A stretch of 33,948 nucleotides of DNA from Amycolatopsis thermalba (GCF_003385215.1 NZ_PQHW01000075.1:1-33948); one strand, 5' to 3'; positions 15,451 through 24,036 are shown, counted from the stretch's first letter. A program made the numbers and translations. Notes: generated from the sequence alone by a model not told the origin.

Positions 15451-16043
15451 CGCGTCCCTTCCGGACTCCGGGCCTGTCGGCCCCGCAGTAATCTCTCGGA
15501 CCGGGCATCGCTGCCCAGCTCGTCCAGCCAGTCCACGGCGGGGCAGCGGATGTCGGGCGACCGGCCGCGGGACGTGTGGCCGGCCTCGGCGCCGCCAGAA
15601 GGACGCGGGCGCTGTCCGGCGACCCGATCCACGCCCCAGCTCACCGGGGTCGACGGACTCCGACGTCGGCCGCCATCGTATCCAGGATGCCGGGAAGGTC
15701 GGCAACTGTCTCCTCGGATGAGCGACCGCCACGACTCCTTGGCCTTGCTGGCCAACTCGGTGGCCGCGTCGGTGCGGTTCACGATTCCCACCCGCTTGTC
15801 AAGCGCGCGGCACCGGGGACGGCGCCTCGCCGGACTGGCGATACGCCTGCGCGAGGACGACGTGAGCATCGTGGGCGGCATGGCGGACACCGCCAGCCAG
15901 GTCGGCGGCTCACTTTGGCTGCCCGTCCCCGACACTACGGCCACGCGGTGACCAGCCTCGTCGTTGGCCGCAACCTCACCGACCGCACCCTCAAGACCAA
16001 TGGCACGATAAGTCCTGATCCGAGCTGACGAATGGGAGACACC
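15451..16043. other. about 590 bp without a recognisable gene
   Basis: Several frames are open on both strands, but none shows a family motif, a good start site or consistent codon bias. A plus-strand frame at 15550-15951 contains SLALLANSVAASVRFTIP, which I cannot assign. It may be eroded coding DNA. Confidence 0.5.
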
Positions 16044-16550
16044 ATGCAAGAACCGAGAAGCGCCGGAGCCATGGGGGCCGATTTTCCCTACACCCTCAAG
16101 ACGATGTGCTACATCGAAGTCTTCGCAGACGGCAGCGTCCACTGGGGCGGGGATGACAACACCTACCACCGCGCACTCACCGGTACATCTCGCTTATTCG
16201 CGGTCTGGCCGGGAGAATGGTCGAGCCACCTCTTCGCCATCGACGACCTTGACCAGTACGCCCGGGCCTTTCGAATCATCCACGACGAAGCACGAACCGG
16301 GCTTACCGACCACGAACACCAAGTCCGCTGGTCAGTCAGCCCCCACGAGCAGAAGCCAACCGCCTCCTACATCAGCATCAACCTCTGGCTGGACTGCGGC
16401 TGCACAATCCGCGACTTGGAAACTTTCGCATCTCAAATGCGACAGCAGAAAGGCTGGCATATCGCCACCAGCGGCGGCTGGGGAAGCAGCGAAGACAGCA
16501 CCGGACGAACCTACTCGATGAGGGCACGTCGCAAGAGCCTTGCAACCTAA
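16044..16550 (+). CDS. small unknown protein with lower GC than its surroundings
   Basis: A 168-residue protein. I prefer ATG 16044, six bases after GGGAG, over the in-frame ATG 16032. It is rich in aromatic residues (YTLKTMCYIEVFADGSVHWG, NLWLDCGCTIRDLETFASQM, GWHIATSGGWGSSED) and has no signal peptide or membrane helix. I do not recognise it. The codon use is clearly less GC-rich than that of neighbouring genes, which suggests recent arrival. It stands alone between two gene-poor stretches, next to a decayed antitoxin, so a role in an accessory or defence locus is possible but unproven. Confidence 0.65.
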   Translation: MQEPRSAGAMGADFPYTLKTMCYIEVFADGSVHWGGDDNTYHRALTGTSRLFAVWPGEWSSHLFAIDDLDQYARAFRIIHDEARTGLTDHEHQVRWSVSPHEQKPTASYISINLWLDCGCTIRDLETFASQMRQQKGWHIATSGGWGSSEDSTGRTYSMRARRKSLAT

Positions 16551-16929
16551 CTACGTCCCCAACAGCTATACAAGACGTGCCGACCCCAGTCCCCTGGCAC
16601 AGCGAAAACCAAAGCGCGGAGAATGCATCACACTACGTCAGAGCGAGTCGATCAGCTTTCGGAGGGCTCGTGGCCAGTTCGAGGACGCACACGCTCACGC
16701 ATAACGTGCTCCTCCTGCTCGTTGCCCCGACGGGAAACCCGTTGCTGGACGCGCGGGTGCTCAAGGTTGGCCTCCGTTGAACTGGACCAGACGACGGCTG
16801 GCGGTGGCGCGACGGGCGGTGCCGCGATCCACGTGGCGCCCCGTTTCGGGCTGACGGAATCTGACCCGGTCGCGGACACGATTCAATGCCCCCAGCAGCA
16901 CATGCGCTTCAAAACCAGCCGCCACGGGG
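16551..16929. other. about 380 bp with no intact gene
   Basis: Downstream of the antitoxin remnant on the minus strand a PIN-type toxin would be expected. Only a faint trace, AHVLLGALN near 16880-16910, recalls the DTHVLLWAL start of such toxins, and the frame then loses any resemblance. On the plus strand I see nothing recognisable. Confidence 0.4.
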
Positions 16930-17156
16930 TCACGGCTCCCACGCCGCGAGCTCGTCGTCGGGCAGCGGCTCGGAGAACGACTCCGGAACACGGTAGGGCA
17001 CGAAGCCCAATTCCCGTTCCGGCGGCTCCTGAATCGGGACCAACCGGGCCACCGGGACGTCTCCCCGCGCGATGACAACCTCCTCACCCCCTCGACATCA
17101 GCCAAGATTGCGGACAACCGCGTCTTGGCCTCCTGCACCTTCACCGTCCGCACCAT
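16930..17156 (-). pseudogene. Phd/YefM-type antitoxin, frameshifted
   Basis: ATG 17156 opens MVRTVKVQEAKTRLSAILAD, the DNA-binding start of Phd/YefM antitoxins. After ADVEG the frame is lost at a run of five G; in the next frame it continues EEVVIARGDVPVARLVPI, RELGFVPYRVPESFSEPLPD and DELAAWEP to a stop at 16930. One added G restores a 75-residue antitoxin of normal size, so the break is a single-base deletion or a reading error. The C-terminal piece resembles the toxin-binding tail of VapB/YefM proteins. The partner toxin is not intact downstream. The gene lies directly behind a set of TTGACC half-sites. Confidence 0.75.
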
Positions 17157-17158
17157 AC

Positions 17159-17201
17159 GGTCAATCGTGCTTGACCAACCATGGCTGGTCAACCTTGGTC
17201 A
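17159..17201. promoter_or_regulatory. palindromic half-sites upstream of the antitoxin, likely autoregulatory operator
   Basis: TTGACCA (17171-17177) pairs with TGGTCAA (17186-17192), and further half-sites occur as TTGGTCA (17195-17201) and GGTCAA (17159-17164), the last directly before the antitoxin start. Antitoxins of this type bind such palindromes to repress their own operon. The repeats overlap the end of the kinase gene. Confidence 0.55.
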
Positions 17202-18115
17202 GCCTGCTCGTTGCCAATCTTGTGCTGGTGGATGCGGTGTAATGTCCAGCCCCGCGCCGCAGTGATGAGTGCCGGGCGGTGTGGCAGCGATTGGTCCCGC
17301 TCGAGCAGTTGCCAGATGCCCCAAATGGCGATGGCGAACGCCTTACGCGTGGCGGCCGGAGTGGATCGCCACGCCAGCACCGCCTCGGGCCAGCATTCCG
17401 CCGCGTCAGGGTGGTGGCCTGCGGCGATCAGCCGCGGAATGAGGAACGCCGTGTCGAGGGCGGGGTTGCCGCGCCGGGACCAGGCCCAATCCACGATCCG
17501 GGCACCGTCCTCGCCGACGAAGATGTTGAGCGAGTGCAGGTCGGTATGCACCAGGTGGTCGCCTGCGACCAGCTCGATCGCGCGCGCTTCCTCCGCCACC
17601 AGCTCGTCGAGATGTTCCCGCGCCCACGGATCGAGATCGGGCGGAGTGTCCTTCGCCAGCCTGCGCCAGGAGGCCAGTCTCGCCCACTGCTCGGCCACCA
17701 GCGGCGCCTGAACCGGGCACGCGGCCAGCTCCGCACCGAGGATGCCGAGCACGGGGACGATCTTTGCCAGGTCCGGCGCCCCGGGGGCAAGATCGGCGTG
17801 TCTACCAGGCACATGCTCGAACCCCAGCAACAGCCAGTCCTCGACCTCCACACTCCACCGCAGCCGCGGCGCGATGGCCGAGGGCAACCACCGATTGACC
17901 TCGGCCTCGTGGCGGTGCATCACTCCCCGGCGGCCACCGGCTTCGGCGATGCCCTTGCAGAAGATTCGTCCACCGTCCTGCGCCAGCAGCGCCACCCCAG
18001 TCGAACCCGCCCGACGACCACGCGTCGGGCACCTCGCATCGCCGTCACCACCGGCTCCGCCCCCGGCGTGTCCAGCCACCTGGTCGCGGAGCGCCGGGAA
18101 CTCGGCGGGCCTCAC
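17189..18115 (-). CDS. aminoglycoside-phosphotransferase-fold kinase, N-terminus possibly damaged
   Basis: A 308-residue protein of the APH/choline kinase fold. The catalytic loop HTDLHSLNIFVGEDGARIVD (H..DxHxxN, then the DFG-like VDW) is complete, as is the C-terminal helical lobe. It would phosphorylate a small molecule; the substrate could be an antibiotic or a metabolite. The N-terminal 45 residues look wrong: neighbouring frames read GAEPVVTAM and VPDAWSSGGF, the usual VSGGFSxG entrance of this family, whereas the current frame is Arg/Gly-rich until STGVALLAQDGGRIFCKG. Small frame changes here would explain this. GTG 18115 overlaps the RidA stop as GTGA, so the two genes are coupled. Confidence 0.7.
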   Translation of the reverse strand: MRPAEFPALRDQVAGHAGGGAGGDGDARCPTRGRRAGSTGVALLAQDGGRIFCKGIAEAGGRRGVMHRHEAEVNRWLPSAIAPRLRWSVEVEDWLLLGFEHVPGRHADLAPGAPDLAKIVPVLGILGAELAACPVQAPLVAEQWARLASWRRLAKDTPPDLDPWAREHLDELVAEEARAIELVAGDHLVHTDLHSLNIFVGEDGARIVDWAWSRRGNPALDTAFLIPRLIAAGHHPDAAECWPEAVLAWRSTPAATRKAFAIAIWGIWQLLERDQSLPHRPALITAARGWTLHRIHQHKIGNEQADQG

Positions 18116-18519
18116 CGCGGCACCGCGGCCATGGCCTCGACCTCCACCAGGAGGTCCGGCCGGGCCAGCGCGGCCGCCACGATCAGCGACTGCGCCGGCC
18201 AGTCACCGTCCGGGTACCAGCGGGTGAAGGTCCGCTTCACCACCGTGCGGAAGCCGGGCAGGTGCTCGGCGCCGGCCACCATGCTGAACACCTTCACCAC
18301 GTGCCCCGGCTGCGCGCCCGCCGCCGCCAGGAGCCGCTCCAGGTTGGCGAACACCGCCTCGGTCTGGGCCTCGGCGTCGGCACCGGCGAGCGAGCCATCG
18401 GGCAGCACGCCGACCTGCCCGGAGATCACCACCAGCTCGTGCCCGGACGGCACCTGGGCCAAGTGGCTGTACATCCCGATGGGCGCGGCGACGGTGTCCG
18501 GGTTCCAGCGCCGGATCAT
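18112..18519 (-). CDS. RidA/YjgF-family protein (enamine/imine deaminase-like)
   Basis: A 135-residue RidA-fold protein, intact. Visible family features are the start IRRWNPDTVAAPIGMYSHLA, VVISGQVGVLPDGS, the helix QTEAVFANLERLLAAAGAQP, VVKVFSMVAG and the end LVEVEAMAAV. RidA proteins hydrolyse reactive enamine/imine intermediates made by PLP enzymes; this divergent member, next to an aminotransferase fragment, may once have served such an enzyme. ATG 18519 is preceded by GAGGAGA. It is followed directly by the phosphotransferase-fold kinase in an overlapping pair. Confidence 0.85.
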   Translation of the reverse strand: MIRRWNPDTVAAPIGMYSHLAQVPSGHELVVISGQVGVLPDGSLAGADAEAQTEAVFANLERLLAAAGAQPGHVVKVFSMVAGAEHLPGFRTVVKRTFTRWYPDGDWPAQSLIVAAALARPDLLVEVEAMAAVPR

Positions 18520-18528
18520 GCGTTCTCC

Positions 18529-18660
18529 TCAGTTCGTCCGACAGTGGTGGGGTAACGGTCGTCGGCGAGGCACGACGAGTTCCACGCCGGTCATCAAACC
18601 CATCCCGCGGACCTCGCCGACGAGCGGGTAGCCCTCCACGATCGCGCGCAGGCCGGTCAT
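18529..18660 (-). pseudogene. fragment of a class III aminotransferase
   Basis: A 43-codon frame reads MTGLRAIVEGYPLVGEVRGM then GLMTGVELVV. HPLVGEVRGxGLMxGVEL is the well-known segment near the C-terminus of class III (PLP-dependent) aminotransferases. The catalytic lysine region and the remaining 350 residues are absent. Its ATG overlaps the end of the serine hydrolase remnant as TGATG, and RidA starts ten bases after its stop, so the fragment sits neatly within an operon. Confidence 0.6.
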
Positions 18661-19625
18661 CAGGTGCCCGGGATGAGGACGTCATCGTCCAGGCGGGCCA
18701 GCTCGGTCCGCTCGGCCTCACCCAGCTGGCCAGAGGCCGCCGTCGTCGTCCTGGGTCACCGTGAGGTCGGCGACCTCGCTGGAGTAGGTGCGCCGAGCCC
18801 CCAGGCGGTGCCCATCAGCCCGAGCGGCGGCAGGAGGACCTGCCGCTCCTGCATCGCCTTCACTCTGCCCGGGCTGAGCAGCGCCGTCCCATCCGGGGCG
18901 GTGCGCCGGAGAGGTGCAGGCGGGCGAAGGCCAGCAGGTCCCGTGGCCGCATCGCCGGCGCCGAGCCGGCCGGCGCGTTGGAGCGGGCCAGCGACCACAC
19001 CGGGGCAGGCTGCCCGCCCGGCAGATGCCCGACCGCGGCGCGATCGCCTCGTCGGCGTTCGTCGCGAAGTGCGTGAGGCCGAGCGGGGTGGCCGGGTGGT
19101 CGTGCAGGCACTGGTCGTAGGGCTTGCCGCGCAGCACCTCGACGATCCGGCCGAGCACGACGAAGGCCGCGTTGTTGCAGGAGAACATCTCCCCCGGCGG
19201 GAACAGCTGGTCGGTCCCCGCCCAGGGTCGCGACGTACCTCTCGACGCAGTCGTCGCCGCGGCCGGTGTCGGTGAACGGGTCGCCCTCGAAGCCGGACGT
19301 GTGGCACATCAGCTGGCGGACGGTGATCGCGGCGGCGGCGCTGGAGTCCGGCGCCCGGAACTCCGGCAGGTACCGGCGCACCGGCGTGTCCAGGTCGAGT
19401 GCGCCCTCCTCGGACAGCTGCATGGCGAGCGTGGTGGTCCAGACCTTGGTGATGGACCCGATCTGGAACACCGAGTCCGGGGTGGCCTCGACCCCGGTCG
19501 CCCGGTTCAGCACCCCGGCGGCCGCGTCGGCGACCTCGCCGCCCACGGCGGGCGCACCGGGCATCTCACGCGCCTCGGCCAGGATCGCATCCGAGCCAGC
19601 CGGTGATCTCGTCCAGGTTCGCCAT
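18660..19625 (-). pseudogene. serine beta-lactamase-family hydrolase, several frame breaks
   Basis: Pieces in alternating frames rebuild a class C beta-lactamase/esterase-type protein: MANLDEITGWL at the start (ATG 19625), then DAILAEAREMPGAPAVGGEV, SVFQIGSITKVWTTTLAMQL with the catalytic SxxK, HTSGFEGDPFTDTGRGDDC, FSCNNAAFVVLGRIVEVLRG (the YxN position reads CNN), PLGLTHFATNADEAIA, SNAPAGSAPAMRPRDLLAFA, PPLGLMGTAWGLG and finally GEAERTELARLDDDVLI. At least five frame changes and a C-terminal deletion separate them. The number of breaks argues for real decay, though sequencing error may add to it. The family includes secreted and cytoplasmic esterases; this copy has no signal peptide. Confidence 0.8.
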
Positions 19626-19676
19626 CTGGTCACGGTAGCGGCGCCGGTGGCGGAGAAGTTCGTTCGCGCGCACGAA

Positions 19677-19722
19677 CGCGGCCCCGCGGATCGGTCGTTC
19701 CGGACGAATCCGCGGGGCCGCG
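19677..19722. terminator. strong hairpin terminator downstream of the SDR gene
   Basis: Fifteen-base perfect arms CGCGGCCCCGCGGAT (19677-19691) and ATCCGCGGGGCCGCG (19708-19722) flank a 16-base loop. It starts 17 bases after the stop of the minus-strand SDR gene and should end its transcript. There is no T run, as is common in actinomycetes. Confidence 0.75.
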
Positions 19723-19738
19723 ATCGGGACGGTCCACC

Positions 19739-20572
19739 TCAGTCCCGGTGGGCGGTCGCGATGGACTTCTCCCGCCAGGGCTCGGTGTCCTCGGCGATCC
19801 GGTCGACCTTCACCTGCCAGCGGTCGAGCGCGTCCCGGCCGACCAGCAGGTGGGTGGGCAGCTTCTCCTGGCCGGTGACCTCGCAGATCAGCGCCGCGCC
19901 CTGGACCGGGTCGCCCAGCTGGGTGTGGTTGGCCTCGCCGACCCAGTCCAGCGTCGTGTGTGCCGGGGTGCCGTCGTAGGCGGCGATCCGGTTGTCCGGC
20001 AGGGACAGTGAGCTGGCGTCGAGGAAGTCGGTGCGGAACACGCCCGGTTCGACGACCATGCTCTGGATCCCGAACGGCGCCAGCTCCACCGACAGCGCCT
20101 CGCTGATGCCGGCCACCGCGAACTTCGACGCGCTGTACACGCTCACCCCGGGCTCACCCTCGAAACCCGACCGGGATCCGATGTGGACCAGCTTCCCGCC
20201 ACGCGCCTCGCGCATGTAGGGCAGCACCGCGCGGGTGACGTTGATCAGCCCGAACACGTTGAGGTCGAACAGCGACCGCGCCTCGTCGTCGCTGATCTCC
20301 TCCAGCGCGCCCAGCAGACCGCGGCCGGCGTTGTTGACCAGCACGTCGATGCCGCCGAACCGGTCGACCACGGACTCCACCGCGGGGGCGATCGCGGCGG
20401 TGTCGGTGACGTCCAGCGCGACCGGGAACACGCGGCCGCCGGTCTTGAGGTCGTCCGGGAGCCGGTCCGGGTTGCGGACCGCGACCGCCACCGTGTCCCC
20501 GCCGGCGAGCGCCGCGCGGGCGATCTCCGCGCCGAGGCCGCGCGACGCGCCGGTGATCAGCCAAGTAGCCAT
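19739..20572 (-). CDS. short-chain dehydrogenase/reductase
   Basis: A 277-residue classical SDR. Cofactor motif TGASRGLG at residues 7-14, NNAG near 85, the catalytic serine in IGSRSG near 136 and YSASK (Tyr and Lys) near 150 are all present. The arginine in AVRNPDRLPDD after the second strand suggests NADP(H) preference. The longer C-terminus (to about 277 residues, TLDWVGEANHTQLGDPVQGA) is typical of the oxidoreductases annotated as ketoreductase-like SDRs in actinomycetes. Start ATG 20572 lies behind AAGGAGACACGAGGAA. A strong terminator follows. Substrate unknown. It is divergent from the second SDR at 21160, separated by 587 bp. Confidence 0.9.
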   Translation of the reverse strand: MATWLITGASRGLGAEIARAALAGGDTVAVAVRNPDRLPDDLKTGGRVFPVALDVTDTAAIAPAVESVVDRFGGIDVLVNNAGRGLLGALEEISDDEARSLFDLNVFGLINVTRAVLPYMREARGGKLVHIGSRSGFEGEPGVSVYSASKFAVAGISEALSVELAPFGIQSMVVEPGVFRTDFLDASSLSLPDNRIAAYDGTPAHTTLDWVGEANHTQLGDPVQGAALICEVTGQEKLPTHLLVGRDALDRWQVKVDRIAEDTEPWREKSIATAHRD

Positions 20573-21159
20573 TTCCTCGTGTCTCCTTTCGCTTCGGCGT
20601 TGTGCCTGTGCCACCACTCAACCAACGGGGAGCGGCGAAAAGGGCGCCGAACAGGGCCTCGCTCATCCTGGGACGGAATGGGCCACCCAACCGCCGCGCG
20701 TGGTGCGCGCCGCGGGGAACCCTGGCTGGATGACCACCCGTCAGCGCGCGCCGTCGGCAGCCCGGAACCTGCTGACCGCGCGCTCGTCCCGGCCGGGTCC
20801 TGCTGGTCCAGACCGCCGAACCGGGATCAGCGTCGGAAGCGGCCCAGGTGCGTGGCATGATCAGTCCGCGGCGGCCGGCCAGGCCTGGATGTCGTCGTCG
20901 GCCTGGTGGCGCGCGGTATCGGCGCGCCCGGAGGGCAGTCCATGCCGATCCACTACCGCCTGGGCGCCCCGCTCGCCTGGATCCCCGGCGGGATCAGGCG
21001 CGGCCCGCTGTCGCTGCCGGTGCGCTTCACCCGGCGCGGCTGGGGGGATCATCCTGTCCCCCGACAACAGAGGCGCTGTTGTGGCCCCATTTCCGGCCCC
21101 CGGACTGGTTGTGTGAAGGCATCGGGACGAAAACCCGCAACCGGAAAGGAACAATCGTC
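20573..21159. other. 587-bp gap between two divergent SDR genes
   Basis: Frames are open on the plus strand throughout, with short protein-like pieces (RVLLVQTAEPGSASEAA near 20795, MPIHYRLGAPLAWIPGGIRR from 20942), but none can be assigned to a family and none has a stop/start arrangement of a gene. It may hold eroded coding DNA plus the two promoters. Confidence 0.45.
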
Positions 21160-21936
21160 ATGTCGCAGGTCATCACCGGAACCCCGCTCGCCGGCCGGGT
21201 CGCCGTCGTCACCGGCGCCAGCAGCGGGATCGGCGCGGCCACCGCGGAACGGCTCGCCGCGCTCGGGGCGAAGGTCGCGGTCGCCGCGCGCCGCAAGGAC
21301 AACCTCGGCGACCTGGTCGCCCGGATCACCGCCGCCGGCGGCACCGCGCTCGCCGTCCCGCTGGACGTCACCGACCGCGACGCCGTCACCGCGGCGGCCA
21401 CGCAGGTGACCGATCAGCTGGGCCGGGCCGACCTGGTCGTCAACAACGCCGGCGTGCAGCTGATCTCCCCCATCGAGGACCTGAAGGTCGACGACTGGCA
21501 GCGCCAGATCGACCTCAACATCACCGGGGTGATGAACGTCCTCGCCGCGTTCGTGCCGCACCTGGTCGCCGCCGCGGACGCGGGCGGGCCCGCGGACCTG
21601 ATCACCACCTCCTCGATCGCCGCAACGCGGATCCTGGAGAAGTTCTCCGTCTACTCCGGCACGAAGGCCTACCTCAGCCACTTCAGCCGGCTCGCGCGCG
21701 TCGAGCTGGGCCGGAAGATGGTGCGGGTGTCGGCGATCGAGCCGGGCATGGTCGACACCGAACTGCCCGACCACGTCACCGACCCGGATGCCAGCACGCT
21801 GATGGCGGACCTGCTGCGCGACATCGAGTGCCTGAGCCCGGCCGACGTGGCCGAGACTGTTGCGTTCATCGCCGCGGCGCCCCGGCACGTCAACCTCAGC
21901 GAGATCACCATCCTGCCGACCGCCCAGCCGGTCTGA
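21160..21936 (+). CDS. short-chain dehydrogenase/reductase
   Basis: A 258-residue classical SDR with TGASSGIG at about 19-26, DVTDRDAV after strand 4, NNAG near 94, the active-site serine in TTSSIAA and YSGTK (Tyr, Lys) near 165, followed by EPGMVDTELPDHV. The arginines in AARRKDNL suggest NADP(H). It is close to the YdfG/clavulanate-dehydrogenase-like oxidoreductases by overall pattern. ATG 21160 is preceded by GAAAGGA. Upstream sequence in the same frame is open but lacks conserved motifs, so the shorter protein is preferred. A bidirectional hairpin ends the transcript. Confidence 0.9.
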   Translation: MSQVITGTPLAGRVAVVTGASSGIGAATAERLAALGAKVAVAARRKDNLGDLVARITAAGGTALAVPLDVTDRDAVTAAATQVTDQLGRADLVVNNAGVQLISPIEDLKVDDWQRQIDLNITGVMNVLAAFVPHLVAAADAGGPADLITTSSIAATRILEKFSVYSGTKAYLSHFSRLARVELGRKMVRVSAIEPGMVDTELPDHVTDPDASTLMADLLRDIECLSPADVAETVAFIAAAPRHVNLSEITILPTAQPV

Positions 21937-21946
21937 GCGGCTCGGA

Positions 21947-21977
21947 GCGCGCCGTCCGTCCTAACCGGACGGCGCGC
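21947..21977. terminator. bidirectional terminator between convergent SDR and MFS genes
   Basis: Perfect 12-base arms GCGCGCCGTCCG (21947-21958) and CGGACGGCGCGC (21966-21977) with a seven-base loop, ten bases after the SDR stop and 58 bases before the MFS stop on the other strand. Confidence 0.75.
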
Positions 21978-22034
21978 CGAGCAGCCGCTGCTGTCGTTAC
22001 TCGCCAGGCTGGTCATCGGCCGCTGGTCGCCTCG

Positions 22035-23366
22035 TCACGACTGGTGCCGCCTGCGCCGGGAGGCGTTCATCCCCGCCGCCGGCACGATGGTGACCAGTGC
22101 CAGCACCCCGGCCGTCCAAGCGGCGGTGGAATAGCCGGAGTCGGTGGCGGCGAAGCTGCCGGCGGCGGTGTGCGCGGCAAGGATCAGGCCGCTGACCGCG
22201 CTGCCGAGGGAGAAGCCACCGACGCCGAAGCCCAGCACGCCCATGACCACGATCGGCCACACCACACCCAGTCCGCGGACGCCGGCGAACAGCACGCACG
22301 CGAGAGCGATCACGAAACCGTTGGCGGTCAGCAGGCCGAACGGGCTGACCTTCTCCCGCATCTTCGGCGTCACGTGGCCGGCGACGAAACCCAGCACCGA
22401 GAACGGGACCAGCACCAGACCCGCCTCGACGTCGGTGAGCCCGTACCCGTAGCCGGCCTGCGAGGGGGTCTGCACGAAGCGGGTGACCAGGGTGAAGAGC
22501 AGGTACATGGCGATACCGGAGACGAACATGACCACGTTGGCGCCCGCCACCGCCGGATGCCGCAGCGCGGTCAGGTCCACCAGCGGGCGCGCCGCCTTCC
22601 GCTCGACGAGGACCCAGGCCGCCAGCGCCACGGCGCCGGCGAGCAGGATCAGCACGACCGGGAGCGGGTCGCTCGACCACCGGCTCGACTGGCTGGTCAC
22701 CAGCAGCACCGCCACCAGGCCGGCGGAGAGCAGGGACGCGCCCAGCCGGTCCACCGGTTCCTTCGCCGGCGCGGCTCCGGTGTCCCGCGGGACGGCGACC
22801 ACGGCGGTGATCAGCGCGGCCACGGCGACCACCACGCCGAGCAGGTAGGCCACGCGCACGCCGCCGACCTGGGCCGGCAGGCTCGCGATCGGGTAGCCGA
22901 CGCCGACGGTGGAGGCCACCGACAGCATCGCGATCGTGCTCACGGCTCGGTCGCCGAGGTGCTGGCGGGCGGTGGCCATCATCAGCGCGGTCAGGCCCAG
23001 ACCGACGCCCTGCGCGGCACAGCCTGCCAAGATCACCGCGAACGGCGCGGGCACCACGGTGGCCACGCTGCCCAGCGCCACGACGGCGAGCGTGGCCAGG
23101 ACGACCTTCCGCCGCCGGTGGGCGGAGCCGAGGCGGCCGAGCAGGGGGGTGGCCACGGCACCGGTCAGCAGCGTGATGGTCAACGTCCATTGCGCGGTGG
23201 ACAGCGACACGTCGTACTCCTCGGCCACGGACGTGATCAGCGGTGCGCCCAGGCTGCCGATCGCCGCGACCACCAACGCGATGAACACCAGTGCCGCCAC
23301 CAGGAGGGTGCCGCCGCGAGCGGCACCCTCGGCCTGGCCGGTCGCAGGCGTCGAGGAAGCACTCAC
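22035..23366 (-). CDS. MFS transporter, multidrug-efflux type
   Basis: A 443-residue major facilitator with about 14 hydrophobic helices, in the style of DHA2 drug exporters: SLSTAQWTLTITLLTGAVAT near the start, the loop LGRLGSAHRRRKVVLAT (motif A region), and RHPAVAGANVVMFVSGIAMY after a central ERKAARPLVDL linker, which is typical of 14-helix members. Start GTG 23366 with GAGGAG upstream; the longer frame runs into the regulator gene. It begins 16 bases after the TetR gene on the same strand, the usual repressor-exporter pair, so it is probably induced by its substrate. Substrate unknown. Confidence 0.88.
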   Translation of the reverse strand: MSASSTPATGQAEGAARGGTLLVAALVFIALVVAAIGSLGAPLITSVAEEYDVSLSTAQWTLTITLLTGAVATPLLGRLGSAHRRRKVVLATLAVVALGSVATVVPAPFAVILAGCAAQGVGLGLTALMMATARQHLGDRAVSTIAMLSVASTVGVGYPIASLPAQVGGVRVAYLLGVVVAVAALITAVVAVPRDTGAAPAKEPVDRLGASLLSAGLVAVLLVTSQSSRWSSDPLPVVLILLAGAVALAAWVLVERKAARPLVDLTALRHPAVAGANVVMFVSGIAMYLLFTLVTRFVQTPSQAGYGYGLTDVEAGLVLVPFSVLGFVAGHVTPKMREKVSPFGLLTANGFVIALACVLFAGVRGLGVVWPIVVMGVLGFGVGGFSLGSAVSGLILAAHTAAGSFAATDSGYSTAAWTAGVLALVTIVPAAGMNASRRRRHQS

Positions 23367-23382
23367 TGGTTGTTCTCCTCGG

Positions 23383-23803
23383 TCAGGTGCTGAACAGCCC
23401 CGCGTTGATGCGGGTGCGGATGCCACGGGCCCACATCCTGGCCATGTGCTCGCGCACCACCTCGCGGACCTCGTGGTCGGCGCAGGCGGCGAAGGCCTGC
23501 AGCTGCACCAGCAGCCCAGTGCGGTCGGCGAGAGCGCTGTCGTAGTACCCGCCCATGACCTTGACCGAGCCCGTCCCGGACGTGTGCTCCGCGGCGCGGT
23601 CCATACCTTCGATGAGCCGCGTGAACGCGCGCCGCACCACCTGCGGGAACAGCGCTTTCTTGGTGCCGAACAACCGGAACACGCAGGCCTGCGAGATCCC
23701 CCGCGCGACGGGCGAGCGTCTCCATCGACGCGCCGTGCAGCCCAGCCGCGGCGAACTCCTCGGCGGCCAGCTCCAGCAGCTGTTCGCGCCGTTGCTCGGC
23801 TGA
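23383..23803 (-). pseudogene. TetR-family regulator, frameshifted at a C run
   Basis: The 5' part reads AEQRREQLLELAAEEFAAAG, LHGASMETLARRAG; the 3' part reads GISQACVFRLFGTKKALFPQ and the ligand-binding helices to a stop at 23383. The join lies at five C (23698-23702); removing one restores the continuous helix-turn-helix of a TetR repressor. A stop codon precedes the first part in its frame and no start codon is visible between, so the very 5' end may carry a second change. The product would repress the neighbouring MFS exporter, 16 bases downstream. A single-base run error is as likely as a true mutation. Confidence 0.75.
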
Positions 23804-24036
23804 CTACTAACAACCCCGGAGGCGGTGGTGGAAATTTCGGAAGCGACGAGAAGCGGCGTCACAACGGCCCGACCGGCGCGAGATGACGCAGGGCGGCGGC
23901 GAGCATCGGGCCGTGCAGCCCATGCCCGCACCAGCCGTCCTGTGTCGGTGGCCGCGCTCGCCGAGCGCGCAGCCCCGTGCTCCGCTGTGGTGAAGGGGAC
24001 CCTCGCGCGTGTGTGGGTGCCGTGCTGCTCGGTTGC

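Noticed and set aside
20942-21159. An N-terminal extension of the SDR gene at 21160.
   Set aside because: The upstream frame is open but has no conserved motif, while ATG 21160 has a ribosome site and gives the normal SDR length.
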